A stretch of 64,000 bases of DNA from Sepioteuthis lessoniana (taxonomy: Eukaryota > Mollusca > Cephalopoda > Myopsida > Loliginidae): the NCBI GenBank assembly GCA_963585895.1, contig OY757904.1, positions 155,880,450 to 155,944,449 on the forward strand, in the 5' to 3' direction. Below the pieces are notes generated by a model. It was not told the origin of the DNA. It saw only the letters and a program-made list of their open reading frames with translations, and ran no database searches. Positions within the stretch are counted from its first letter, which is position 1. Every line of letters begins with the position of its first letter. Shown in pieces: positions 21,885 through 34,484 of this stretch. The translations under genes and the position numbers were made by a program.

Positions 21885-24640
21885 CGGGCCAAAGGGGAGG
21901 CAAGGGGCCCCAGGCGATTCTTAATAGGGGTGGTATTTTGCAGGTGAAAAAATTTAAGACGTGATCATTCATTTTAATGTTATAGTGTTTCAAAAAAGAA
22001 ATCTCATATTTTGTTTTTTAATTCGATTTTTTTTTCTTCACATTCGTTCCTTTTTGTTTGGAAGATCACAAACACGTGACATGTCGCCCGATCGGTGACC
22101 TCAGCTTTTAATAAGGTCGGGCGACTGTCTTAGATGTCGGTACTTTGATCTGACTCTGCAATGAGCGACCTCTTACGGAGACTACAAGACCAAAAAAAGA
22201 CATTTCAAGAGACATCCCCACTATATAGTATAATTTCTACAGCCAATATATATATAATTCACCCCGTGTTTTTCTATTGCGGTAATCGGCCTAGATAATT
22301 TTTGAATCGTTTCTAAATCATTTTTAATGAAATAAAATGTCCAAAAATATTTTTCAATGATTTCAAAACCATTTGTGAACATGTTAATATTTTAATGGAT
22401 TTTTTGGTATTTTATTCATTAATAAATTAATTTTATTATGAATAGCTTCTTTGATTCTAGAAAAATTGAGGAAATATTTTTATCACTTAAAAGGAGGGTT
22501 TCAACGGTTGGTCATTTGAATTTTGAAAAATCCAATTGCTAATTTTTATATTTCCTGAAAGATCAAAAACGGGAAAATCACATATAAAAAAGAATTAAAT
22601 GTATAATGTGAACGCTCTGAAAAAGTTATCTTAAAATTTTAATATTGTTTTTAGAAAAATCCAAAAAGAATTTTCATACTTTGTGGGGTTTGGGGGGGGG
22701 TCAATGTTTTTTTCTTTGGGTTAATCCAAAAACACATTTCCTCAGTAATTTATGTATATTTTATTCACTTAAAAAAATTTACAGCGAATTTTGGAAGCCT
22801 TCAAACCCTTCTGCCTAAGAAGAGATATCTGTAATTAAATAAAGATTTATTTAATCTATCTGAAAATATATCATTAAAACTTCCCAATGTAGGATAGTAT
22901 ATTTTCCAAGTTTTAATATATTCTAAAAAATTTACAAACGATTTTTCATTCAGACACAAGTTGCTTGATGAAATAAAGAAAAGTCGTCATCTTCTTTGAA
23001 GTCTAAAGATTTTTAAGATAATATTAAGGAGAAATAAAATTGCGCTCCTTCCCAAACCAGAGGTCTTTTAGGGCGGAAAGTTAAAATTAGAAATAAAATA
23101 AAATATCTCATTTTTTCAAATATTTTTATTAGATTATAATTTATTTTTTTCTCTTATTGTCCATCAAATTCGAAAACAGTTGCATTATTATTATGTTTTA
23201 TTAATAATTTGATTAATTAAAATTTCCGATATTTTTTTACATATCACAGGATGCTGATTAGATTTAAGAGCAAAATCAGTGAATCAAAATCAGGATTATA
23301 GATGATTTTGATAGTAAATTATAACGCACGTCGGTTTTAAGAAATTTTTGGGTTTTACTGCTTTATTGCCGCATTGATATTTACCCATGATATATCTTAT
23401 AAGCCGATGGTGGCAATCCAGTAAGAGACCACCATATACACGTTGAGCACAAATACACAAATTTGAACTCACCAGCTTTTGGGCTCAAAAAATCAGTTAA
23501 CTTCAAAATGAAAGTTTAATTTCTTTTTTTTTTTTTTAATTGATAAAACGATTTAGAACAAAACAACCTTCATTTAAATCTAAAAATTAGGAAGAAGCTA
23601 TTTTGTCGGGCCCTGCATAATAACGACCCCCTCGTTATTTTTTTCATCATAACTTCAATGACATTATGAAAGAAGTATAATCAATTTATTGAAAAAAAGC
23701 AAACAAACAACAAAACAGTTAACTTATATGGTTATCTTCAAGATAGACAATCCTAAAATTTCCAAATATGCCGCTTTAAAGTCTTCACGAACTTTCTTTA
23801 AAATATTTTAAAATATTCATTAAGAATCAGTTGTAAACTCTCCATCCTGAGTCAACGTTCGAATTCCCACAAGTATGCCTGGGGGAGATTCTTCTTTTTT
23901 ACATCACAAAAGATTCTTCCTTTTTACAAACACAAAAAAAATTGAAAATTTGTTTCTCTATAAAACAAACAAAATGATAATTTAGAAGTGTAATTATTTA
24001 ATATTGACTTTTAATGTTTACAGTTTATTATTTTAAAAACTTTATCTAAAAGCATGAATATTTTTAGATAACCGGCTGAACTTATGAAAATAAATCACTA
24101 TTAAATATTCTCTCCTTATTAGTTTAATTTCATAACCATCTTTCATAACGCTGTGAGGTTAAAAAAAAAAGGATACTCTGGCAAAATAATGAAGGGGTAG
24201 TTACTTTGCCTAGAAATTAATTGTCAGTCAATTCTTTAGAGAATAAGTTAATGTTGAATGCAAGTATCATAGGTGAACATTTTTTATACAATTTTAATGT
24301 TCATATTTTTTTATAGAAAAATGTATAAGAAAAAAAGAATAGAAAAATTCAAAAATTGAATGTAAGAAAAGATTTAAACAATCATAGGCTGTATAGGATA
24401 AACTCCTGTAATTATTTTCTTCTTCTTTATTAAAGCAATACTTCCTTATGCTATTATAATATACGAACGGGTCACGAATGTGCCTAACTAAGTTTGAAAT
24501 ACTTAAAAAGTGATTAACCTTTTTTAGAACCCCACATTCAGCCTTGTGCCAAATTCTATCACAGAACAATGAATAAAAATCTCCTATGCTGTTGAGTGTG
24601 CTCTTTTCCTTCTTGTTTCCTTTTCTATTTTTTCATCGAT
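21885..24640. other. long AT-rich gene-free stretch
   Basis: About 2.7 kb, strongly AT-rich, with short A or T homopolymers. Frames in it are short and low in complexity. I recognise no repeat, RNA or gene. It may hold old, unrecognisable transposon debris. Confidence 0.4.
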
Positions 24641-24644
24641 TAGA

Positions 24645-26260
24645 ATAAGTAAACGGCAAAAACTGAGTGATGCATCTTATCGTAAGTTGAAAGCTACCAG
24701 AGAACGTGAGAAACAAGAAAATGTGCTGCATCTTTACATGTTTTCCAACAGAAGAAATATGTAGCTAAAGTAAAATGCAAAAACGAGGATACTGGATGTA
24801 CATCTGAACTAAAAGGGAAGGAAGATTAAGAAAATGCGAATATGGTGGAGACAATAATGGAAATAAAAGTTGAAGAGAATTTCCTGGAGGAATGAATGTT
24901 GTTAAATAAATTGAAGTTGACTATAATGATGTTCCAACGGAAGAGAGCTCCAGTGAATACGTTAAGGACAGGGATGAATATGAGGAACGAACTGATGAAG
25001 TTACAGGAAATAAAGAAATAGAACAGACAAACACAGAGATTATTGTGTACGATGACATCGCATTCAGGCATCGAACTTGTTCAGGGCACTTGATTGTTGA
25101 TCTTGAAATATTGAGACTTAAAAAGTTTCAAAACAAAGATGAACCATTTAATCCGGCTGTAAGACCGGGAAAAACTAGTCCAAGGGTAAAGCTACAATAC
25201 TTGTTTTACAAAGCTATGGAGAATAGAGAGACTGTTTTAAGATCATGGTTGCTGTACTCAAAGACAAAAAATCATTTTATTGTTTCCGCTGTCGCTTCTC
25301 CCTGAAGACAGAACAACGCAAATCAGATTTAGCAAGAAATCTAGGACTTTAAAAGTTCTGGAAGCTTAATTCAAAAATGCCTGAACATGAAAATTCGTCT
25401 GACCATTAAAGAGATTTCAAGGAAGGGAACATGTTAGAAGTGACTCTTAATAAAGGAAAAACCCTTGAAAGTAAATCACAAGAACAAACTATGAAAGAGA
25501 ACAAGATATGGAGATAGGTTTTAACATGGTTTCTTGATGCAAATTTTCTGACGAAATAGAACCTGCGTTTTAAAGGTCATCGAGAAGATGTATATAGTTT
25601 CATTAGAGGTAACTTTAGTGAACTTGTTGAACTTATGAGCACTTATGATCCTCTTCTGGGAAATCAATACTTGAAAGAAATAAATGATAACCGGTGTTAC
25701 TGGAGGAAGAGAAACGATTTTAAAAAATGAAGAGGGATAGGATTTAACAATGTGGCTAGTATGGCTTGAATTAATGGTGGTACTTAGCTTCTATGAAACA
25801 TAAATGGGAAGGCTAAATTTGTGCCATGTTCTAATCGTAGTCAGAATCTAAGCCGTATTCATGTCTTAGCTGTGAATACAAGAACCATTGCATTTTTCGG
25901 AGTGATTGAGACACTCTATACATTTTTCTCCTCTTCCAATAACTGTTGGGAAGTTTTATCTTTGCAAATGAATTTCATGATGAAGCGTTTGGTAACCACC
26001 CGTTGGGGTACACGTTACAAAACTATTCGTGCAGTAAAAACTGAATTTCAAGGAATGATTCAGGCACTCAATTTATTAACCTCAGCTTCAGAAAATCTTC
26101 AAACGAGAGGGAATGCTTACATTTTGCTTTCAATTGAAAACTTCGTCAAGTCACCTTTGTTTTACTGGAAAGAATTTCGGGAACAAATAAATTTCACCCG
26201 AAAGAAACTTCAAGACCCTGGTATTGGTTTGGATGTGTAGTAAGCCACATGGATGCCACC
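24645..26260 (+). pseudogene. degenerate hAT-type transposase (TTF zinc finger / ZMYM1-like)
   Basis: Broken frames on the plus strand keep the order of a hAT-family protein with an N-terminal TTF-type finger. Near 24.66 kb it reads KRQKLSDASYRKLKATRERE. At 25.19-25.30 kb it reads ENRETVLRSWLLYSKTKN, the start of the finger, with the following cysteines lost by frameshift. At 25.83-26.24 kb the catalytic-region segment is FFGVIETLYTFFSSSNNCWE and KRLVTTRWGTRYKTIRAVK, then NFTRKKLQDPGIGLD. At least five stops or shifts separate the pieces. Full-length relatives are about 700-800 residues. No terminal repeats were identified. Confidence 0.75.
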
Positions 26261-26261
26261 A

Positions 26262-27548
26262 AATTTTTTTTAACCGAAACAAGTACAGGCTGGTGTCTTT
26301 ATCGGTTAATCAAGGCAAAACTGGCTCAACTTCACGGTTAGTAAAATAAAATTAAGTGTTTTTTTTTGCCTGTTGTTGTTCGCTAATAGCCTTCTTTATT
26401 CATAATATTGAATGGAGTAGGAGAAAGAGAATAAACGAACTATAACTGAAATCAAATCACTTTGATACCACCGAATGCTTACAACTATAATTGTTGCAAC
26501 ACCTCTGCTTTGCTGTGATTTAAGAGTTGGAAAGCAGAGAAGAAAAGAAAATGCTTTCCTTCAGGTTTGCATTTATACCATTCTGTCTCTCTATGATGGA
26601 AGTGATATCAGTCGTCACAGGGTTGACTTTGGTCATGAAGCACACAAGACATTGCATAGCCTCTAGGAGCTTACGTTATACCCATTTTATTGTATACGTC
26701 ACGTTATAATTTCTTATCTTCTATATTGGATTGCTTGGTAGGCTTTTCAGCGCTATGCTCCTCCTTAGTTCTTCGGTTGTCATCGTGACGTATCTCTGTC
26801 ACCGCCATCTTGTCATTCTTGTTGTGGCTTCTATCGAAGTTTCAAGTCGTTCACGTTGGTAAGACTAATAGCAACAAGACCATAGTTTTATGGGCGCATA
26901 TTTCATCTTTTACTTGGCAACAATTTTCATCTTACCAGTTTCTAACCCGGAAAAAGAGATCAGAGCATGATAGAATTTGATCTGATCTCTTTGAGTGGTT
27001 CCTTCTGAGTGATGCTGATTCCTAACTTCTGAATTTTCCAACTTTCAAGGATTTGGTGACTAATGAGAGCCGTGCTTTCATTTGATCTCGAGGTCACCAA
27101 CTATCACTCAGACCCAATTTAATTTCTTCACACCAGGCAATGGTTTGAACCAATTCAAATTCTAGACAACATATCAATAAATTTCAATCATTTCTTATAC
27201 AACAAAGAAATTGTCATTGCAGTCATCATTTTCTTTTTAACTTTTATTCAGATTAACCTTGCTTTCTTTTCAGCTATCAATCAATTTAGTTTATTCATCT
27301 TTTAATTTTTTATCGAATACTGAAACCTCAAGGGCAAGATACAACCCGTTGAAGCAACGCTGGCCTCTATTGATAATTGTTACCTTCCATGGTCAGGGTC
27401 GAGATTTTACATGCTGAGATTCTAAGCTATGGGAAATTTAAGGTCCTTCTCTAAAAGAATTTGATTAAAATTTTAGTTCTCTGTCTGTCTGTCTGTCACT
27501 CGTACAGTGTTCCTGGCATTTCCTCTAGACTCCATCCAGTGTTCGCAC
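26262..27548. other. gene-free stretch
   Basis: No repeat family recognised apart from a short (CTGT)n at 27481-27497. The weakly GC-richer part at 26720-26860 shows no coding signal. Confidence 0.4.
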
Positions 27549-27549
27549 A

Positions 27550-27870
27550 GAGCTGATGTATATAAGTCCTTGCTTATCGGCCAACACTGCTGCTGACATT
27601 TGCACGAGCCCGTTAAAGAACGTCCCTTATGTGTTTGTCTTTACTTTACCAACAGTGCACAGGATGTCTTGTTCGTCTTACTTGGATAGTTTACTAAATG
27701 GGAGGTTGGTGGCCGTACAGCAGCCGCTTTGTGAGGTGTTTCTTTCAGGATTTGTTCAAAACAGCTCATAGCATTATTGTGTAGTTTCCATTATAACAAT
27801 TTCTACATGCGTTTCGAAAGCCTTTAGGTGGTGCATCCATATATTACTACTGAAAACACTTTGAAAAGTT
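27550..27870 (-). pseudogene. APE-type LINE 3' fragment
   Basis: Aligns with 53.49-53.79 kb of the large LINE: gctgatgtatataagt, aacagtgcacaggatgtctt, gggaggttggtggccgtaca, tttgttcaaaacagctcata, ggtgcatccatat. It covers the end of the RT ORF and 3' region. Diverged and non-coding. Confidence 0.75.
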
Positions 27871-27871
27871 A

Positions 27872-28435
27872 TTATACGGTCTGTACTGGTCATGGTTGGC
27901 AAAGGTGCTGAAAAGATTTTGATGCAACTATCTGGGCAGGTAAAATAATAGTGATTTAACCTTAAAAATGAAGAAACTCTAATATATGCAACATACAAAG
28001 GCCTATATCATATTTACCAACCCCTCTGCTCGGGCAGGATATGACACAGGGTCAATTTTTTTAGCGGAGTTTAACAGGTTTGAATTCAGAGTTTCCCTTC
28101 TCCAAGACTAGTTGCCTCACCAAGGCTCAAGAACCTAGTCTGCCCTTCTATTTACCCATAGCTGGAGGGAGAATAACTGGGTTCATACTAATTCCCAAGG
28201 GTATTAGTGCTATGTGAAATGCAATCAGTCTCATCCAGGATTTGAACTCGTGTCACCGTGTCCATTCCCTACGACGATAACCATAACACCACAGGAACCT
28301 CAGTATATCTTTTTAATGAGGTTTCGACGCAACAACCTATTTAGTTTATACGGTCTGTACTGGTCATGGTTGGCAAAGGTGCTGAAAAGATTTTGATGCA
28401 ACTATCTGGGCAGGTAAAATAATAGTGATTTAACC
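27872..28435. repeat. 90-bp perfect direct repeat flanking a SINE
   Basis: Bases 27872-27961 are repeated exactly at 28346-28435 (both begin ttatacggtctgtactgg and end gtgatttaacc). Between them lie unique sequence and a complete SINE family 1 copy. The repeat is far longer than a LINE-type target duplication. Confidence 0.85.
28016..28302 (-). mobile_element. SINE family 1, near full length
   Basis: Inverse of the family from the tail (ccaacccctctgctcgggca) to the head (ccattccctacgacgataac, cataacaccacaggaac). Promoter boxes are readable on the minus strand. Low divergence. Confidence 0.88.
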
Positions 28436-28760
28436 AATTCTTAACTCACCCAATTTTCTTTGCTCTCCATCATGGCAAACCAGTAACGAGATATTTTGTC
28501 AAGATGTGTTATGATGGTTCAAAACGTAGTAAGAAAGAGACTAGTGGAATTTCCGAGGACATTTGTAAACATCGATAGCTACAGCCGTAATTCAAATATT
28601 ATTTATCTTGATACTCTTCAATTTCAGACAACGAAAGATGAATAAAACAGCTGAATTGAAAACTTAACACCATATTGAAATATATAAAAAGGAATTACCT
28701 GGGAGTGGGGGCCTGGTGGCAAAAGAAAAAGGCATCGTAGTAAGTGAGTTTGAACTATTC

Positions 28761-29012
28761 CGGCTCATTGGCCTAGTGAGTACAGTGTTCGCCAATGGTC
28801 CGAGAGACCTGGGTTCAATCTAAGGTCGCGTCATACCAAAGGCTTTAAAAATGGTACTTGATACCTCCTTGCTTAACACTCAGCAATATAAGGTGCGTAT
28901 CGAGGCTAAAGTGGAGCAATCCAGGGAAAGGAGTAGCCCCCTCCCCTACACCTCGGTGATGTAACTATTGAAAAGAGAACCTTCTATTCAGTCGCCAACT
29001 TCTTATATATGT
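28761..29012 (+). mobile_element. SINE family 3, full-length copy
   Basis: Head GGCCTAGTGAGTACAGTG, box B-like GGGTTCAATCTAAGGTCG, body atacctccttgcttaacact, tail cctacacctcggtgatgtaa and cagtcgccaacttctta. This is the most readable plus-strand copy of the family in the window. A short duplicate of the tail (ggtcgccaactctacttctt) sits at 29247-29268. Confidence 0.85.
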
Positions 29013-29334
29013 ATGTTATGGTCAAGGGGAGGTTCAAATGATAACGCGACTCGGAAATGAGTGATAAGAAATATATTGAAAGGAAATATTACATATATAA
29101 ACGATAGCTGGGAGAAACCCCTCATCAGCTTAAATCATGATTATTATCGTTCTTGGTAACGGCTCGCCGAGACTGCGCAGAAGAGAGCTTAGTCGGTATA
29201 TGTCACATAGGGGCAAGTCCATCTGTAGGGGATACACCTCAACTACGGTCGCCAACTCTACTTCTTACTTTATTTTTGGGAAAAGTATAATCTTCTTTCT
29301 ATCCTGAGTATGTGTTAAGTAGCTGCACTACTGT

Positions 29335-29412
29335 CCTACAAGAATGGATTTAGCATTTAAAAACCCACAAAGGTTGGTATGCTATTAAACAATGAAATCA
29401 AAACCGAACCGA
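29335..29412 (+). mobile_element. SINE family 2 tail fragment
   Basis: Only the 3' end: tacaagaatggatttagcat, caaaggttggtatgctatta. Confidence 0.6.
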
Positions 29413-29441
29413 ACTGAATTAGAAAGAATTTTCCAGAGCTA

Positions 29442-30344
29442 CGTGATGCCTTCAATAAATTTCCAGACTTTTTGTACTGGCATTTAAAATTGTCGTAGAC
29501 TCTTGGATATTCAGTATGTTTTTGCTATACATCCTATGAGATGACTGACCAATTTTTATGATTTCAGGTTCAAATCAACAGCTACAGCAGCAATTGGAAT
29601 ACATCCTACTAAAGCCCGATTGTCACTGCTGGTGAATTTCAAAAATCCAGTCTGACACTTTAGAAGAACGACATGCAATAAAATTTTGTTTTAAACTTGG
29701 GAAAAATGCTGCCACAGAAACGTATGGAATGCTTCAGACAGCTTTTGGAGCATCTTGCAAGAATTGAGCATGAGTTTTTGAGGGCATACGAGATTCAAGA
29801 AAGGCAGGGAGTCTGTGAGGGATGATGGAAGGTGTGGGAGGAGTGAGGAAGTCAATACGCCAGAGTTGATTGACCAAAGGGTTAGGGTTAGGGTTACTAT
29901 GTTGAGGTTTTAAGGGAGTTCAGGGAGAGATTCTGTCGGAAGTGGCCAGCATTCTTCAAATCGGGTCAGTGGCCTTTCCACCAGGAAAATGCATCATTCC
30001 ACAACTTCATCCTTATCACAGACTATTTGAAAAAGATGGGTGTCAAGACAGTTCCTCAGCCTCCCTATAGTGAAGAGCTTGCTCCCTGTTACTTTTGGTT
30101 ATTCCCTAAGCTCAGGGGCTGTCGTTATGAGACAATTGAGGAGATGAAAGAGGCTGTGACGAAGGTCATTTACATGCTCACACAAGAGGACTTCCATGTG
30201 GCCTTCCAGAAGATGTTGCAACTGTACAACAAGTGCATTGCAGCCAGAGGAGATTACTTCGAAGGGCACTAGAGTTTCATGTGTGTACTATCAATAAAAG
30301 TGCCCATAAGAAAAAAAGTCTGGAAACTTATCTAATGATCCTCG
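29442..30344 (+). mobile_element. internally deleted mariner (DD34D family), copy 2
   Basis: A 903-bp element flanked by TA. It has the same deletion junction as the copy at 13.5 kb (GGGTTAGGGTTAGGGTTACT near 29880). The 3' frame 30027-30272 retains LAPCYFWLFPKL, in which the third catalytic Asp is changed to Tyr, and EEMKEAVTKVIYMLTQEDF. The HTH part upstream has stops. Inactive. Confidence 0.9.
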
Positions 30345-30829
30345 TATTTAAATTCGACATTTGAGAGATTAACTGGGAATTTTCCTTATTTCAATAAAAT
30401 TGAAAACATTCAAAAAATTATACAAAATGAGGCCTTTTGATTTCTCGCGTAATTGAGAATATCTTTTATCAGATTCCAAATAATTCACTATTAAGCAAAT
30501 TCCAGAGGATAAGAGACGGCTACAAAATTGTAAATTCTTGTCTACAGTTTGCAATTTGACAACTGTTTTGAGTATTTTAAATATTTTAAATATTTAATGA
30601 AATAACTGGACTGAATGTACATGAATATTTCAGCAATGCCTGAAAAGTAACTCACAAGGAAAAACCAGCATAATTTATAAAGGTTCTTTCACCCAAATTA
30701 AGCTCGCCAGTCAATAAAAATAAAATAAGTTATCTTTCCAGTACGTTTCCAGCTTTAAGATACTCATCTACTTTTAAACCTTCCCCGACTATCTTGAAGA
30801 GACTCATAATCACAATCAAATAAAACGGT
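30345..30829. other. gene-free AT-rich stretch
   Basis: No coding signal or recognised repeat. Confidence 0.4.
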
Positions 30830-31185
30830 TAAACCATTTAACAGTGTGCCAACAGATGACTGATGTTAAAATCAATTGTCACTGTTACATAGTAATATTT
30901 GAAACCATTTAACTGTGCAAACAAATCTACCAGAGTTACATCGCAATATTTGAAATCATTTATGAGCGAGTAAACAAATGATCAATACAAAATAGAAATA
31001 TTCGTGTTTAATTGAAATACTTGAAACCATTTAACGGTGTGCAAATAACTGATTAATATCAAATAGAATTATTAGTATTCGGTAGGAATACTTGAAACTA
31101 CTTAACAGTGCGATAAATGATTAATATTAAAAAGGATCATTAATGTTTGATATCAATGCTTGAAGCAATTTAACAGTAGGTAAAC
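30830..31185 (+). repeat. family C array, ~75-80-bp units
   Basis: About 4-5 diverged units, each with accatttaacagtgtgc, aaacaaatgatta-atat, aaatagaa-tattagt and aatacttgaaac. The same unit recurs at 57.42-57.67 kb. Confidence 0.75.
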
Positions 31186-31238
31186 CAAAGAGCTTTGACT
31201 TGTTTAAAATGTTACCTAAAAACTATTCTTTTGCAAAT

Positions 31239-31239
<1 letters not shown>

Positions 31240-31316
<77 letters not shown>
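31240..31316. repeat. (TA)n microsatellite
   Basis: About 75 bp, nearly pure. The alternating Ile-Tyr open frame across it is an artefact. Confidence 0.97.
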
Positions 31317-31321
<5 letters not shown>

Positions 31322-31639
31322 GATTTGACATTGAATAGCCTACAAGGTATGATATACAATGAAACAAACCCGACCATATCGCAACGATTACATTTGCTCC
31401 ACTGGTAATAACGTTCTTTACATTTATTCGATTGTTTGATCTTGTACAGAGTTGGGAAAAGTTTGTTCAACTTTTTAGCATTCTCAAAATGTTCCCGTGT
31501 AAAATACATATACTACCTTATAATTATCTTTTTAAAATACATGTAAGTATATATAATACATATAAACGTTTTAAAAGACATATAGTCATTTATAAAATAG
31601 TTTTTAAATATATATAAGTATCTTTAGGTATATAAGATA

Positions 31640-32538
31640 CGTCAGACATTCAATAAGTTTCCAGACTTTTTTTGAACAGGCATTTAAAATTGTCGTAGAC
31701 TCTTGACAATTCAGTATGTTATTGCTAAACATCTTATGAGATTACTGAGCAATTTTTTATGATTTCAGATTCAAATCAACAGCTACAGCAGCAATTGGAA
31801 TACACCCTACTAAAGCCTGATTGTCCAAGTAGGTGAATTTCAAAAATCCTATCTGACGCTTCAGAAGAACGATATGCTATAAAATTGTGTTTTAAACTTG
31901 GAAAAATGCCACAGAAACGTATGGAATGCCTCAGACTGCTTTGGAGCATCTTGCATGAATCAAGCATGAGATTTTGAGTGGCATAAGAGATTCAAGGAAG
32001 GCAGGGAGTCTATGAGGGAGGATGAGAGGTGGGGGAGGTGTAAGGAAGTCAATACACCAGAGTTGATTGGCCAAAGGGTTAGGGTTAGGGTTACTATGTT
32101 GAGGTTTTAAGAGAGTTCATGAAGAGATTCCGTCGGAAGAGGCCAGCACTCTTCTAATCAGGTCAGTGGCCTTTCCACCAGGATAATACACCAGTCCACA
32201 TTTCCATCCATGTCACAGACTATTTGACCAAGATGGACATCAAGACAGCTCTTCAGGCTCTCCAGACCTTGCTCCCTGTGACTTTTGGTTTTTCCCTAAG
32301 CTCACAGGCTGTCGTTATAAGACAATTAAGGAGATAGATGAAAGAGTCTATGACGAAGGTCTTTGACACGCTCACACGAGAGAACTTCCATGGGGCCTTC
32401 CAGAATTTGTTGGAACGGTACAGCAAGTGTATTGCAACCAGAGGAGATTACTTCGAAGTGGACTAGAGTTTCATGTGTGTACTATCAATAAAAGTGCCCA
32501 TACGAAAAAAGTCTGGAAACGTATTTTTATGATCCTCG
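31640..32538 (+). mobile_element. internally deleted mariner (DD34D family), copy 3
   Basis: An 899-bp element flanked by TA. It carries the same internal deletion and junction (GGGTTAGGGTTAGGGTTACT at about 32077). Downstream the coding part is frameshifted; the CDFWFFPKL equivalent lies at about 32275. More diverged than copies 1 and 2. Confidence 0.88.
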
Positions 32539-32539
32539 T

Positions 32540-32800
32540 ACATATAAGTATAAACTTTTAGTCTTCTCAAAATTCTTACGCAAATATAATATTCTTAAAA
32601 AAGTATGTCAACAGCACAGAAAAAAAAGAAATTTATTGACTGGGATATTCGAAACGAGTTTTCTCAATAGAATAAAGAATAATTCTAAAATGTTTTATAT
32701 AAGTTTTGCAAAAACGACGGGGATATTTTCATAAAAATCTACTGGACATTGAGAAAAAAAGAGATAAGTCTAGCAGAATAAATTTGCAAATCAGTTTGCA
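32540..32800. other. gene-free AT-rich stretch
   Basis: Nothing recognised. Confidence 0.35.
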
Positions 32801-32805
32801 GTTAA

Positions 32806-33259
32806 TAGACAGTTCTAGTAGAAACATACACAGGCAAATCGGTCTATAATTAGATAGACAGTTCTAGTAGAAACATACACAGGCAAATCGGTCTATAATT
32901 AGATAGACAGTTCTAGTAGAAACATACACAGGCAAATCGGTCTATAATTAGATAGACAGTTCTAGTAGAAACATACACAGGCAAATCGGTCTATAATTAG
33001 ATAGACAGTTCTAGTAGAAACATACACAGGCAAATCGGTCTATAATTAGATAGACAGTTCTAGTAGAAACATACACAGGCAAATCGGTCTATAATTAGAT
33101 AGACAGTTCTAGTAGAAACATACACAGGCAAATCGGTCTATAATTAGATAGACAGTTCTAGTAGAAACATACACAGGCAAATCGGTCTATAATTAGATTG
33201 ACAGTTCTAGTAGAAACATACACAGGCAAATCGGTCTATAATTAGATAGACAGTTCTAG
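32806..33259 (+). repeat. 49-bp satellite array, about 9 units
   Basis: Unit starts GAAACATACACAGGCAAATC and continues ggtctataattagatagaca-gttctagta. Internal units are identical except for one A-to-T change near 33199. The first and last units are diverged, as expected for array edges. The sequence is non-coding. Confidence 0.95.
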
Positions 33260-33940
33260 CTGAAATCTAGACATGCAAATCGGTTGGGCATATCTAATTG
33301 AAAGGAAACATGAGTCTCACAAAAGAAATATCATCTGAAACAATAGAAACATTAGTTTATCATTAGATAGGAAACAATCATGAAATTCATTGACAAAACA
33401 TTTGCAATTAATTCTTCTTGCCTCCCTACACATTTTCATGAAAACCTTAATTTCAGGCAAACAGTTCACTAATCTAAAACTTTATTCTTTATTAACATTA
33501 AAAGATTTTCTTTAATCGTTGGAACTTTTTCATGGAACATGTCTTTCTTTAATATTGAGTTATTCCGTAATATTTTCCTCGGCATGGCGTGGAATGATTT
33601 AATCTTGTTGAATTTCTTTGTTTAAGGTATATTTTCTAAAGCCAGTGTCTTCAGCTGTTAAGTAAAACGAATGTTTTGATTCTAATTTGTAATCGGTTTA
33701 TTTATTATAAAACAAAAACAAAACAAAAAAAAAAACCCGAGTGAACATATACATACTCCTAATTTGTGCCGGGTGGAGTACTTTGCAAAAATTTTAATTT
33801 TGCTTGAAAAAAAAATGTAACATTAAAAAAATGAATAAATAAAAAATAACACACCAGAGAAAGATTTGTAATTCAAGTGATAGTTTTAGAATTTCTAGTA
33901 TAATGAATTTGTTGGGTGTACATAAACCGTGAGGATCTAT
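33260..33940. other. gene-free AT-rich stretch
   Basis: A-rich runs at 33710-33735 and 33807-33816. No gene or repeat family seen. Confidence 0.4.
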
Positions 33941-33941
33941 A

Positions 33942-34182
33942 TTTGGTTTGGTTTCTTTGTTTAATGGCATATCAACTCTGTTTAGGTTATTTAATGCCAA
34001 ATCCATTCTCCTAGAAGAACAGTAGGGGTACTATTTAACCCATAGCTGGGAGGATAAAGGGGTTCATACCTTTCCCAAGGGTATTTGCCCGAAAGTGAAC
34101 GTAATAGCGCGACTGGAGTACGAACTCGCGTACTACAATTCCGCAGTCCAACGCTTTAACCATTACACCACGAGGACACCCC
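33942..34182 (-). mobile_element. SINE family 2, best-preserved copy
   Basis: In inverse it runs from GTGTCCTCGTGGTGTAATGG at the head through ttcactttcgggcaaatacc and cttgggaaaggtatgaaccc to the tail AATGGCATATCAACTC and caaagaaaccaaacc. About 240 bp, useful as the family reference. Confidence 0.88.
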
Positions 34183-34289
34183 CATCTATATTTTTGATAA
34201 TCCAAATTCTCGATGTAACGATAATAGCATCACTATTATTAGACACCGCTGTCATAACAGAGCCCCAACCTGTAATTGTCTGGTTGATT

Positions 34290-34400
34290 GACGGGTTGAT
34301 TTTAATGGCATATCAAACCGTTTAAGATTATTTCATGCCTGTAGATTAGTAAAATGAGTCTATATATTTATATAACATTTGAATATTTTGTACAGTTCTT
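34290..34400 (-). repeat. SINE 2-like tail joined to family C-like sequence
   Basis: ttaatggcatatcaaacc-gtttaagattatttcatgcc resembles the SINE 2 tail, followed by tatttatataacatttgaatattttg. The same combination occurs at 48.18-48.30 kb, so it may be its own small repeat. Confidence 0.45.
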
Positions 34401-34484
34401 GAAGTTTGTTTTTTTTAAATTTTTATTCATGTTTTTTGCAATCCGAATGATTTTTAAGTAAATCTGTTTAATCTTTTGATGGGA

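Noticed and set aside
29118-29132. CTGATGA followed by a hairpin on the minus strand
   Set aside because: No GAAA follows the hairpin (GGGGTTTCTCCC then AGC), so the hammerhead core is incomplete.
31216-31509. Alternating Ile-Tyr open frame on the minus strand
   Set aside because: It is a direct translation of the (TA)n tract; the same holds for similar frames at 4.0, 7.3, 42.8 and 43.2-44.0 kb.
32806-33259. Regular 49-bp repeats that could suggest a CRISPR array
   Set aside because: The whole 49 bp repeats without variable spacers, there are no cas genes and the setting is an animal genome, so it is a satellite.
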